Below, piece by piece: positions 10,932 to 18,993 of a DNA stretch of 64,000 bases. The notes beneath the pieces were generated by a model that searched no databases, had not been told where the DNA came from, and was given only the letters and a program-made list of their open reading frames with translations. Both the position numbers and the translations under genes were made by a program. The first letter of the stretch is position 1. Every line of letters starts with the position of its first letter. The stretch comes from Pelomonas caseinilytica (GTDB lineage Bacteria > Pseudomonadota > Gammaproteobacteria > Burkholderiales > Burkholderiaceae_C). Location of the stretch: NCBI RefSeq assembly GCF_021353235.1, contig NZ_JAJTWT010000007.1, positions 124,001 through 188,000 of the forward strand, read 5' to 3'.

Positions 10932-10969
10932 AAAAAAGAAAACCGGCGCCACTTTCGCGGGACGCCGGT
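10932..10969 (-). terminator. Rho-independent terminator after the chemotaxis receptor gene
   Basis: On the minus strand an ACCGGCG/CGCCGGT stem with a 14-nt loop is followed at once by a T-rich run (TTTTCTTTTTT). It lies 74 nt after the stop of the chemotaxis receptor gene and 12 nt before the metX start, so it separates the two units. Confidence 0.7.
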
Positions 10970-11042
10970 CGTTCAGAGCGCCCTGTTTAGCGGCATTTGT
11001 AGAGCGCCCGCAATCCGGAACAAATCGGCGCTGGAGCGGATT

Positions 11043-12629
11043 CTAGGCGTTGGGCGAGACCTCGCGCCCTTCGAGCCGGAACTGCGCCACCGCGCCGGTG
11101 AGCAGGTGCAGCTGCTGGCGCAGGCTGTCGGCCGCGGCGGCCGACTGCTCGACCAGGGCCGCGTTCTGCTGGGTCATGTGCTCGAGATGGCTGACGGCCC
11201 CGTTGATCTGGACGATGCGCGCGCTCTGGTCGGCCGCGCCCGTGGCCACCTCGCCGATCATGTCGCTCACCTTCTGCACGTGCTCGACGATCTGGTCCAT
11301 CGTCGCGCCGGCATGCTGCACGAGATGCGCACCGGCCTCGGTGCGCTCCACGCTGGCGGTGATCAGCGACTTGATCTCGCGTGCCGCGCCGGCCGAGCGC
11401 TGGGCCAGGGCTCGCACCTCGCTGGCCACGACGGCGAAGCCGCGGCCTTGTTCGCCCGCACGAGCGGCCTCGACGGCCGCGTTCAGCGCCAGGATGTTGG
11501 TCTGGAAGGCGATGCTGTCGATCAGGCCCAGGATGTCGCCGATGCGGCGCGAGCTGGCATTGATGTCGTCCATGGTGGTGACCACCTTGGCCACCTCCTC
11601 GCCGCCGCGGCGCGCCACCTCGGCGGCCCCCGCGGCCAGCTCCCTGGCCTTGCTCGCGGCGTCGGCGCCGTGGCGCACGCCGCTGGTCAGGTCTTCCATC
11701 GAGTTGGTCGTCTGCTGCAGGCTGGACGCGGCCTGCTCGGTGCGGTGGCTGAGGTCCTGGTTGCCCGAGGCGACCTCGCTGCTCGCCGTCTCGATGCGCA
11801 GGGTCGAGTCCTTCACCTGGCTGACCAGGCCGCGCAGGCTGGCCTGCATCGCATCCAGGGCGTGCAGCAGGTCCGAGGCCTCGTCGCGCCCGGCGATGCG
11901 GATGGTGCAGTTCAGGTCGCCGCCCGCGATGGCCTTGGCGACATTGCTGGCATAGCGGATGGGGCTGGTGATGGTGTGCGAATTGATCAGCGTCAGCGGC
12001 ACGACGAGCAGCATGACGACGCCTAGCACCGCGATCGAGCGCCAGGCGATGCGCCGCATCTCGGCCGCGAACTCGGTCTCGGCCGCCTTGGCCTGCTGGT
12101 CGGCCAGCGTGGCCAGGCGCTCCACGCGCTGCTCGACCTCGCGCATCGCCGCCTTGGGCCGGTTGAGCATGCGGTCGGCCACGCGTGCGGTGTCGAAGCC
12201 GCCCGCCTCGATCTGCCCGAGCACGGGCTGGGCCGCGGTGCGGTAGTCGTCGAGGAACTTCAGGGCCTCGGTGGCGGCGGCCTTGTTCTCCGGGCGGCGG
12301 CCCTCCTGCAGGCCCTGCAGGGACGTGCCCAGGCGCTTGGCGGCGGCGTCCCAGCGCCCGCGCAGCTCGCGCACCTGCTCGGCGGACTCGTAGGCGATGA
12401 CCATCTCCTTCTCCTCGAGCCGAACGTCGGCGAGGCCCTGGCGGATGGCGGCGAGGTGCTGCAGGTCGCTGACGCTCTGCGCCGTGAGGTCGGCGTTGAG
12501 CGCCATGAGCTGCCGGCCCCCGAGCAGGCCGGTCAGCCCGAGGGCGGCGAACATGCACAGCACCATCGCGATGGCGCCGTGCATGCGGGTGCGGATGGTG
12601 AAGCTACGCATCCACTTGGCGAGGTCCAT
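11043..12629 (-). CDS. Methyl-accepting chemotaxis protein
   Basis: 528 residues. One membrane segment near residues 17-37 and a second near 190-212 enclose a periplasmic four-helix-bundle sensor of about 150 residues. A HAMP linker follows (about 213-265), then the cytoplasmic signalling hairpin with the conserved tip [20 protein letters not shown]. It senses a ligand and controls CheA. No other chemotaxis gene is nearby. The sensor domain type resembles the 4HB-MCP class, so the ligand may be a small acid or amino acid; this is an inference. Confidence 0.95.
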   Translation of the reverse strand: MDLAKWMRSFTIRTRMHGAIAMVLCMFAALGLTGLLGGRQLMALNADLTAQSVSDLQHLAAIRQGLADVRLEEKEMVIAYESAEQVRELRGRWDAAAKRLGTSLQGLQEGRRPENKAAATEALKFLDDYRTAAQPVLGQIEAGGFDTARVADRMLNRPKAAMREVEQRVERLATLADQQAKAAETEFAAEMRRIAWRSIAVLGVVMLLVVPLTLINSHTITSPIRYASNVAKAIAGGDLNCTIRIAGRDEASDLLHALDAMQASLRGLVSQVKDSTLRIETASSEVASGNQDLSHRTEQAASSLQQTTNSMEDLTSGVRHGADAASKARELAAGAAEVARRGGEEVAKVVTTMDDINASSRRIGDILGLIDSIAFQTNILALNAAVEAARAGEQGRGFAVVASEVRALAQRSAGAAREIKSLITASVERTEAGAHLVQHAGATMDQIVEHVQKVSDMIGEVATGAADQSARIVQINGAVSHLEHMTQQNAALVEQSAAAADSLRQQLHLLTGAVAQFRLEGREVSPNA

Positions 12630-12740
12630 GGGTACTCCTTCGTCGGACGGCCGATTTGAATCAAAACGATGCTAGGACCACTTGATGCCGCGCAAACGCC
12701 GGCCCTGGGCGCTTAGGCGGACTTCTGCTCATCTTGTCGT

Positions 12741-12760
12741 TATTGATCAACTGACCAATA
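12741..12760. promoter_or_regulatory. Probable TetR operator
   Basis: A 20-bp imperfect palindrome TATTGATCAACTGACCAATA: the left half TATTGATCA mirrors TGACCAATA with one mismatch in nine. It ends 8 bp before the ATG of the TetR-family gene, the usual place for autorepression of this family. It stands out because it is AT-rich in a very GC-rich region. Confidence 0.6.
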
Positions 12761-12768
12761 ATCGCCGC

Positions 12769-13398
12769 ATGCCACGCCCCAGCCAGGACCAGGACCTCGC
12801 CCTGCTCGCCGCCGGTGCCGCCCTCTACCCGCAGCTCGGCTGCGCCGGCCTCACGGTGCGGCGGGTGGCCGAGCAGGCCGGCGTCAACCCGGCGATGGTC
12901 CATTACCACTTCGGCAGCAAGGACGCCTTCCTGCGCCAGCTGCTGCAGCGGCACTACGAGGAGATGTTCAGCGCCCTGTCGCTGAACAGCCAGTCCGGCG
13001 GCGATGTCATGGAGCGCCTGGCCGCGGCCCTGCTGGGCGTGGCACGCTTCGTGCGCGAGCACCGGCCGCTGCTCGCCCGCGTCTGGGCCGACGCCCAGGC
13101 CGGCGAGGCCGTCGCCCGCGACTTCCTCCGCGCCAACGCGCCCCGCCACCTCGGCGTGCTGATGGCGCTGCTGCAGGAGGCCGCTCGCCTCGGCCGCCTG
13201 CCGGCCCAGCCGCCGCTGACCGCCTTCACCTTCCTGATGGGCGCCGTGGTCGCGCCGCAGCTGCTGGCCGGCGGCATGCAGGCCATCGACGCCGTGCCGC
13301 CGAGCCTGCGCACCGGGCTCGACGACGAAGTGATGTCCGACGCGGCGCTCGCCCGGCGCGTCGAATGGGCGCTGCTGGGTCTGGCCAGCGGCGCATGA
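12769..13398 (+). CDS. TetR family transcriptional regulator of the adjacent export cluster
   Basis: 209 residues from the ATG at 12769. N-terminal HTH: LTVRRVAEQAGVNPAMVHYH followed by FGSKDAF, typical TetR. The C-terminal ligand domain is full length. It is the first gene of a coupled cluster: its stop overlaps an ATG for the membrane fusion protein, and ABC components follow, as in YbhRSFG/CecR-type drug-export clusters where the TetR protein represses its own operon. A dyad just upstream is the likely operator. An upstream in-frame ATG (12682) was rejected because it would cover the operator. Confidence 0.9.
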   Translation: MPRPSQDQDLALLAAGAALYPQLGCAGLTVRRVAEQAGVNPAMVHYHFGSKDAFLRQLLQRHYEEMFSALSLNSQSGGDVMERLAAALLGVARFVREHRPLLARVWADAQAGEAVARDFLRANAPRHLGVLMALLQEAARLGRLPAQPPLTAFTFLMGAVVAPQLLAGGMQAIDAVPPSLRTGLDDEVMSDAALARRVEWALLGLASGA

Positions 13399-13409
13399 CG
13401 GAGATGCCC

Positions 13410-14363
13410 ATGAGAACGGCCCTGCTGCCCCTGCCCTTGGCCCTGCTGCTGCCCCTGTCAGGCTGCGGCGACAAGCCGTCCGAGGCCTGGACAGGCTATG
13501 CCGAAGCCGAGCTCGTCTACATCGCCCCGCCGGTGGCCGGCCGGCTGGCGACCCTGGCCGTGCGCTCGGGCGAAGCGGTTGCGGCCGGCCAGGCCCTCTT
13601 CGAGCTGGACGCCACGCCCGAGCTCGCCGCCGACGCCGAGGCGCTGGCCCGTGCGCGCAGCGCGCAGGCCCAGGCGCAGAACGCCGACAAGGGCCGGCGT
13701 GCGCCCGAACTCGCCGTCACGGGCGCCCAGCTGGATCAAGCGCGCGCCGCCGAACGCCTGGCCTCGCTCGACCTCACCCGCCAGCGCGAGCTGCTGGCCC
13801 AGGGCTTCGTCGCCCCCGCACGGGCGGACGACGCCGCCACCGCCCTGGCCCAGGCGCGCGCCCGCGTCGCCGAGCTGCAGGCCGCCCTCCAGGTGGGCCG
13901 CCTGCCGGCTCGCGAAGATGAGCGCACCGCCGCCCGCGCCCTGGCCGCGGCGGCGCAGAGCGGCCGCGAGCAAACGGCCTGGCGCGTGGAGCAGAAGCGC
14001 CAGTCCGCCCCCATGGCAGCGCGCGTGCAGGACGTCTTCCTGCGGCCGGGCGAGTGGGTGGGCGCCGGCCAGCCCGTGCTGGCGCTGCTGCCGCCGGCCA
14101 ACCGCAAGGCGCGCTTCTACGTGCCCCAGGCGGCCGTCGGCGGCCTGCGGCTGGACGCGCCCGTTCAACTGCGCTGCGACGGTTGCGGCGCCGCCATCCC
14201 GGCACGCATCAGCTTCATCGCCAACGGCCCCGAATACACCCCGCCGGTCATCTACTCCAACCAGCAGCGCGACAAGCTGGTGTTCCTGGTCGAGGCCCGG
14301 CCCGTCAAGGCCGAGGACGCAGAGCGCCTGCACCCCGGCCAGCCCCTGGACGTGACGCCATGA
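13410..14363 (+). CDS. HlyD-family membrane fusion lipoprotein of an ABC exporter
   Basis: About 317 residues from the ATG at 13410, preceded by GGAG at 13400-13403; an in-frame ATG at 13395 overlapping the tetR stop (ATGA) is an alternative. The signal MRTALLPLPLALLLPLSGC carries a lipobox. A biotinyl-lipoyl half motif follows (PPVAGRLATLAVRSGEAVAAGQ), then a long coiled-coil hairpin (about 80-210) and the second lipoyl half (QDVFLRPGEWVGAGQPV). It matches YbhG-type adaptors that link an inner membrane ABC pump to an outer membrane channel. No TolC gene is in the window. Confidence 0.9.
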   Translation: MRTALLPLPLALLLPLSGCGDKPSEAWTGYAEAELVYIAPPVAGRLATLAVRSGEAVAAGQALFELDATPELAADAEALARARSAQAQAQNADKGRRAPELAVTGAQLDQARAAERLASLDLTRQRELLAQGFVAPARADDAATALAQARARVAELQAALQVGRLPAREDERTAARALAAAAQSGREQTAWRVEQKRQSAPMAARVQDVFLRPGEWVGAGQPVLALLPPANRKARFYVPQAAVGGLRLDAPVQLRCDGCGAAIPARISFIANGPEYTPPVIYSNQQRDKLVFLVEARPVKAEDAERLHPGQPLDVTP

Positions 14364-15124
14364 GCGAGCGCAGCACCGAAGGCGATGACAGCCTGGCCAT
14401 CGACGTGCGCGGCCTGAGCAAGTGCTACGGCGGGCGCAAGGTGGTCGACGACGTCGACATGCAGGTCGGCGCAGGCCGCATCGTCGGCTTCCTCGGCCCC
14501 AACGGCAGCGGCAAGACCACCTCGCTGCGCATGCTCTGCGGCCTGCTGACGCCCGACGCCGGCGAGGGCCGAGTGCTTGGCCTGGACTTCCGGCGCGAGG
14601 CCGCCCAGGTCAAGCGCCAGGTCGGCTACATGACCCAGAGGTTCGGCCTCTACGAAGACCTGTCCATCCGCGAGAACCTCGACTTCGTCGCGCGGCTGTT
14701 CTCCATGCCCGGGCGCCGCCAGGCCGTCGACGGCGCGTTGGAGCGCCTGGGCCTGAAGAGCCGCGAGACCCAGCTCGCCGGCGCCCTGTCCGGCGGCTGG
14801 AAGCAGCGCCTGGCCCTGGCCGCCTGCCTGCTGCATCGCCCGCGCCTGCTGCTGCTGGACGAGCCCACCGCCGGCGTCGACCCCAAGGCCCGGCGCGAGT
14901 TCTGGGACCAGATCCACCAGCTCGCCGGCGAAGGCATCACCGTCCTCGTCTCCACCCACTACATGGACGAAGCCGAGCGCTGCGACGAGCTCGTCTACAT
15001 CGCCTACGGCCACGTGCTGGCCCGCGGCAGCGCCGCCGCCATCGTCCGCGAGGCGGGCGCCCGGGACCTGGAGGACGCCTTCGTCAAGCTGGTCGGCCAG
15101 GCCACCGACAACTTCACGTCATGA
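14360..15124 (+). CDS. ABC-2 exporter ATP-binding protein (YbhF-like)
   Basis: 254 residues. Walker A GPNGSGKTT (46-54), Q-loop YMTQRFGLYED, signature LSGGWKQRL, Walker B LLLLDEPTAGVDP and H-loop STHYMDEAE are all intact. GVDPKARR and AERCDELVYIAYG are typical of the DrrA/YbhF multidrug exporter group. It has a single nucleotide-binding domain, whereas YbhF has two, so it would act as a homodimer. It overlaps the fusion protein gene by 4 nt (ATGA) and supplies energy to the permease at 15261. Confidence 0.93.
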   Translation: MSERSTEGDDSLAIDVRGLSKCYGGRKVVDDVDMQVGAGRIVGFLGPNGSGKTTSLRMLCGLLTPDAGEGRVLGLDFRREAAQVKRQVGYMTQRFGLYEDLSIRENLDFVARLFSMPGRRQAVDGALERLGLKSRETQLAGALSGGWKQRLALAACLLHRPRLLLLDEPTAGVDPKARREFWDQIHQLAGEGITVLVSTHYMDEAERCDELVYIAYGHVLARGSAAAIVREAGARDLEDAFVKLVGQATDNFTS

Positions 15125-15125
15125 G

Positions 15126-15196
15126 CCCGCCCCCTACCGGCTTCGCCGGACCCCTCAAGGGGACGCCGTCAGTGGCCTGGCAAAGCCAGTTCCACG
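15126..15196. repeat. Palindromic intergenic repeat (CCCCTCAAGGGG family), copy 1
   Basis: Contains CCGGCTTCGCCGG and CCCCTCAAGGGG hairpins, followed by AGTGGCCTGGCAAAGCCAGT. The reverse complement recurs at 22657-22727, where it reads CGTGGAACTGGCTTCGCCAG and then CCCCCTTGAGGGGG. The copy lies between the ABC ATPase and permease genes, inside what looks like one operon. Confidence 0.75.
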
Positions 15197-15260
15197 ACAG
15201 CCGCGCGGACATGCACGACGTCGCGCAGGCCTCGTTGACCCATAGCCATCGGAGGTCGGC

Positions 15261-16388
15261 GTGGATGCATTGAAGCGCACCTTCGCGATCATGCTGAAGG
15301 AGGTGCAGCAGATGCTGCGCGACCGGCTCACCTTCGCGATGGCGGTGGCGGTGCCGGTCATGCAGCTCATCCTGTTCGGCTACGCCATCAACACCGACCC
15401 CAAGGGCCTGCCGACCGCCATCGTCAGTCAGGACACCAGCCCCATGGCCCGCAGCTTCGTCGCGGCCCTGCAGACCAGCGGCTATTTCCGTGTCGTCGAG
15501 GCCGGCATCGCCGAGTCACGCGGCGACGAGCTGCTGCAGCGCGGCGAGATCCAGTTCCTCGTCGTCGTGCCCGACGACTTCGGCACCCGCGTCGTGCGCG
15601 GCGAGAAGCCGGCGGTGCTCATCGCTGCCGACGCCACCGACCCCTCCGCCGGCAGCAACGCGATGGCGGCCCTGGGCCAGCTCGGCCAGACGGCCCTGGC
15701 CCGCGACCTGCGCGGTGCGCTGGCCGCACGGGCGCCGCAGGGCCTGCCCTTCGAGGTGCGCATCCAGCGCCGCTACAACCCCGAAGGCCTGTCGCGATAC
15801 AACATCGTGCCCGGGCTGGTCGGCACCATCCTGACCATGACCATGGTGATGCTGACCTCGCTGGCCATGACCCGCGAGCGCGAGCGCGGCACGATGGAGA
15901 ACCTGCTGGCCACGCCGGTGCGGCCCATCGAGGTCATGGTCGGCAAGACCCTGCCCTACGTCGTGCTCGGCTACGTGCAGCTGGGCGTCATCCTCGGCGC
16001 GGCCTGGCTGCTGTTCAGCGTGCCCATGGTGGGCAGCGTGACGCTGCTGTTGGCCATGATCGGCGTCTTCATGCTGGCCAACCTGGGCGTGGGCTTCACC
16101 TTTTCGACGCTGGCGCGCAACCAGCTCCAGGCCCTACAGCTGACGTTCTTCTTCTTCCTGCCGTCCATGCTGCTGTCGGGCTTCATGTTCCCCTTCCGCG
16201 GCATGCCCGGCTGGGCCCAGCACCTCGGCGAAGTGCTGCCGCTGACGCACTTCCTGCGCATCGTGCGCGGCGTCATGCTCAAGGGCTCGGGCGCGGCGGA
16301 GCTGCTGCCCGAGCTATGGCCCATGCTCGCCTTCCTGGCCGCGGCGGGCGCCGTGGCCTTGATGCGTTATCGGCAGACGGTGGATTAG
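15261..16388 (+). CDS. ABC-2 type permease (YbhS/YbhR-like)
   Basis: 375 residues starting at a GTG with GGAGG 5 nt upstream. One N-terminal membrane helix (about 25-43, FAMAVAVPVMQLILFGYA) is followed by a periplasmic domain of about 130 residues and a cluster of five to six helices (180-370) with RERERGTMENLLATPVRP, a hallmark of ABC-2 permeases. Only one permease gene is present where the E. coli ybh system has two, so the pump is probably a homodimer. The last 4 bp overlap the convergent GST gene. Confidence 0.92.
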   Translation: MDALKRTFAIMLKEVQQMLRDRLTFAMAVAVPVMQLILFGYAINTDPKGLPTAIVSQDTSPMARSFVAALQTSGYFRVVEAGIAESRGDELLQRGEIQFLVVVPDDFGTRVVRGEKPAVLIAADATDPSAGSNAMAALGQLGQTALARDLRGALAARAPQGLPFEVRIQRRYNPEGLSRYNIVPGLVGTILTMTMVMLTSLAMTRERERGTMENLLATPVRPIEVMVGKTLPYVVLGYVQLGVILGAAWLLFSVPMVGSVTLLLAMIGVFMLANLGVGFTFSTLARNQLQALQLTFFFFLPSMLLSGFMFPFRGMPGWAQHLGEVLPLTHFLRIVRGVMLKGSGAAELLPELWPMLAFLAAAGAVALMRYRQTVD

Positions 16389-17005
16389 GGCCAGTGCCTC
16401 TGCATCACGGGCGCCACGTCGGGGTGCTGTTCGACGCGCAGCAGCTGGGCATGGAAGGCCGGCCGCTCGGCCTGGAGCATCGTGCGAGAGCCGCTCCACT
16501 TCGACACCACGACCGCCAGCAGTTCCAGGGCGCCCGGCGCACCGGCATCGAAGCCGATGCCGAACTCGTCGGCGAACACCCGCCAGTGCTCGTGCAGGCG
16601 GGCCCGCGTGCCGGCGCGGATGCGCGCCTTCATGTCGTCGTCGCAGGGCTCGCACCAGCGCTCGGGGTAGTCGATGACGCTGATGGCGGCATAGCAGTTG
16701 GCGGCGATGTAGACGAGGCCGCGCAGCGCCCTCGCCCGCGCACCCGCCTCCTGCGGCAGCAGCAGGCCCGGCGCCGCGCACAGCCCGAGGTGGATGAGGA
16801 TGGCGGCGCTCTCGGTCATCACCGTGCCGTCGGCCAGCACCAGGGTGGGGATCTGCCCCAGCGGGTTCACCTGCAGCAGAGCATCCCGCCCCGGGCCGGG
16901 GTTCCAGGATGCCGCGTCGACGCAGGTGTAGGCAAAACCGGCGCGCACCAGCGCCGCCTCGATGGCGGCCGAGCCGGAGCCCTTGGTTCCGTACAAAGTC
17001 AACAT
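16385..17005 (-). CDS. Glutathione S-transferase family protein
   Basis: 206 residues from the ATG at 17005. Thioredoxin-like N-domain: MLTLYGTKGSGSAAIEAAL with Ser near residue 10 in the catalytic position, the cis-Pro in QIPTLVLADGT and the glutathione-binding ES in MTESAAI. An all-helical C-domain starts near residue 90. The bacterial beta/zeta-like class conjugates or reduces electrophiles; the substrate is unknown. The stop codon overlaps that of the convergent ABC permease. Confidence 0.9.
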   Translation of the reverse strand: MLTLYGTKGSGSAAIEAALVRAGFAYTCVDAASWNPGPGRDALLQVNPLGQIPTLVLADGTVMTESAAILIHLGLCAAPGLLLPQEAGARARALRGLVYIAANCYAAISVIDYPERWCEPCDDDMKARIRAGTRARLHEHWRVFADEFGIGFDAGAPGALELLAVVVSKWSGSRTMLQAERPAFHAQLLRVEQHPDVAPVMQRHWP

Positions 17006-17053
17006 CTCCTGACTCCTTCGTCGAGCGTGCAAAATCCTCGCACAGGTTCCGCC

Positions 17054-17533
17054 ATGAGTCCCTCCCCATCCCTGCCCCCTCCGCGCCGCCCCGCAGCCCG
17101 CAGCAGCTTCGGCCGCGTCAGCGTCGGCGTGTACGGGCGGGTCATGATGTCGGTGGCCGAGGGGCCGTTCGACGCGGCGCTGATGTCGGCCGTCAAGCGC
17201 GCCATCGCGCTGGCCGGCAAGCGCCTGCCCGCCGACCGCCGCTTCGGCGACCTGATCGAGATCCGCGGCAGCCTGCAGATGGACGCCGACGCCCTGGCCG
17301 AGCTGCGCCACAGCATCCACAGCTTCGCCTCGCTCGGCCTCGTCGCCATCTCCACCGTCTTCCTCGTGCGCCCGGGCATCCCGGGCATCGAGCGGCTGCC
17401 GGCGCTGATGGACATCTGGCGCGCCAGCCGGCCGGTGCGCCGCGCGGACAGCTTCCCCGCCGCCTGGGCCCTCGTCAACGCGGACCTGAAGGCGGCCGGC
17501 CTGCCGCCCCAGGAGCCGCCGCCCAGGTCATGA
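17054..17533 (+). CDS. Hypothetical protein, possibly STAS/SpoIIAA-like
   Basis: 159 residues. A basic, Pro-rich N-terminal tail is followed by a compact alpha/beta unit (VSVGVYGRVMMSVAEGPFD, then RRFGDLIEIRGSLQMDADALAELRH, then LGLVAISTVFLV). The order of strand and helix, with an amphipathic helix after each strand, recalls SpoIIAA/STAS-like domains, but this is weak. The stop overlaps the start of the next gene (ATGA), so the two are coupled and probably work together. Confidence 0.65.
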   Translation: MSPSPSLPPPRRPAARSSFGRVSVGVYGRVMMSVAEGPFDAALMSAVKRAIALAGKRLPADRRFGDLIEIRGSLQMDADALAELRHSIHSFASLGLVAISTVFLVRPGIPGIERLPALMDIWRASRPVRRADSFPAAWALVNADLKAAGLPPQEPPPRS

Positions 17534-18993
17534 ACGGCCTGCAGTGGCCGCTCGACGCGCAAGGCAGGCGCGCCTCCGGCGCGGTGGGCCAGCGCATCGT
17601 GGCCGCCGCCCTGCGTGAGCTCGACGGCACCGCCGCCGACGCCGTGCTGGCCGAGCGCCGCTGGCGCCAGGCCTACCCCCGCCACTGGCGCGCGCTCGTC
17701 CAGGCCCAGGCCGCGCGTCCGGCGGGCGTCGCCGCCTCGGCCCGCGCCGGACTCGCGGCGGCCTGGCGCGAACTGCCCTTCCTGCGCGACGGCCGGCCGC
17801 TGGCCCTGGCCGATGCCATGCGCGCGCCGCGGCAAGGCCTGCAAACCCTGCAACTGAGCGGCCAGGGCGAAGCCGCCCCCGCGCCGTGGACGGTGCCCTA
17901 CCAGGGCCGCCCGCTCGGCGGCGACGCCCTCGCCCGCCAGATCGACCGCTGGGAACGGGCCGGCATCTGCGAGCCCGGCCATGCCGAAGCCCTGCGCGAC
18001 TGCCTGGCCCATCCCGAGTGGTTCGACCTGTCGGACCAGCACCTCGCCCTGCTCGGCGCCGGCAGCGAGGCGGGGCCGCTGGCCTGGCTCGCCCGGTGGC
18101 GGGCCCGGCTGGTCGCCGTCGATCTCGCGCGGCCCGCCACCTGGAAGCGCATCGCCGGCCTGGTGGCCGCCGGCAATGCCACGCTGACGGCGCCGGTCGC
18201 GCCCGGGCAGCCGCTGGACACCGCCCACGCCGGCGCCGACCTGCTGGCCGACACGCCGGAGATCGCCGCCTGGCTGGCCTCGCTCGGCCGGCCGCTGGCG
18301 CTGGCCAACCTGGCCTACCTCGACGGTGAGCGGCATGTGCGCGTGAGCCTGGCGATGGACGCCATCGGTGCCGCGCTGTGCAGCGCCGACGCCCGCACCC
18401 AGCTCGCCTACATGGCCACGCCGACCGACGTCTTCGCCGTGCCGCGGGACGTGGCGGAGGACGTCATGCAGCGCTTCGCCGCGCGCGGCCTGGCCAAGCG
18501 GCTGGTCCAGGCCGGCGCCCGGCTGGCCAGCGGCGGCCGTGGTTTCGCCCCTCACATCGAGGCGCTGGTCGACGCGCAGGACGGCGGCCGCTGGGGCCTG
18601 GTGGACGCCCTGGTCGTCGAGCAAGGCCCCAACTACGCCCTGGCCAAGCGGCTGCAGCAGTGGCGAGCCCTGGTCGCGCGGGACGAGGGCCGGCGGGTCG
18701 CCTTCAACGTGGCGCCGAGCACGACGACGGCCTCGGTCGTTTCCAATCCGCTGCTGGCCGCGGGCTTCCGCGGCGCGCGTGCCTTCGGTGTGGAGGCCTT
18801 CGCGCCGGAGACCACGAATGCGCTGATGGCCGCGATGTGGGTGCACCAGCTGCGCACCGCGCCGCGCGACTTCGCCCACCCCTTGCAGGCGCTGGTGCAC
18901 ACCGCCAACCACGGCGGCCTGTGGCGGCTGCCCTATCTGCCGCGCTCGGTGCTGCCGATGGCGGCCCTGCTGGGCTTCCTCAGGCGGGCGTGA
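17530..18993 (+). CDS. Conserved protein of unknown function coupled to the STAS-like gene
   Basis: 487 residues, no signal peptide or convincing membrane segment. Features: an N-terminal helical part, a central region with an apparent Rossmann-like alternation (about 180-300, ending LANLAYLDGERHVRVSLAMD) and a C-terminal region with FNVAPSTTTASVVSNPLLAAGF and FGVEAFAPETTNALMAAMWVH. I do not recognise a catalytic motif. It starts inside the stop codon of the preceding gene, and its 3' end overlaps the convergent amidase gene by 14 bp. Confidence 0.7.
   Translation: MNGLQWPLDAQGRRASGAVGQRIVAAALRELDGTAADAVLAERRWRQAYPRHWRALVQAQAARPAGVAASARAGLAAAWRELPFLRDGRPLALADAMRAPRQGLQTLQLSGQGEAAPAPWTVPYQGRPLGGDALARQIDRWERAGICEPGHAEALRDCLAHPEWFDLSDQHLALLGAGSEAGPLAWLARWRARLVAVDLARPATWKRIAGLVAAGNATLTAPVAPGQPLDTAHAGADLLADTPEIAAWLASLGRPLALANLAYLDGERHVRVSLAMDAIGAALCSADARTQLAYMATPTDVFAVPRDVAEDVMQRFAARGLAKRLVQAGARLASGGRGFAPHIEALVDAQDGGRWGLVDALVVEQGPNYALAKRLQQWRALVARDEGRRVAFNVAPSTTTASVVSNPLLAAGFRGARAFGVEAFAPETTNALMAAMWVHQLRTAPRDFAHPLQALVHTANHGGLWRLPYLPRSVLPMAALLGFLRRA

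Noticed and set aside
10932-10969. Hairpin before metX considered as a SAM/SAH riboswitch
   Set aside because: A simple stem followed by a T-run that fits a terminator for the upstream gene; no conserved riboswitch core seen.
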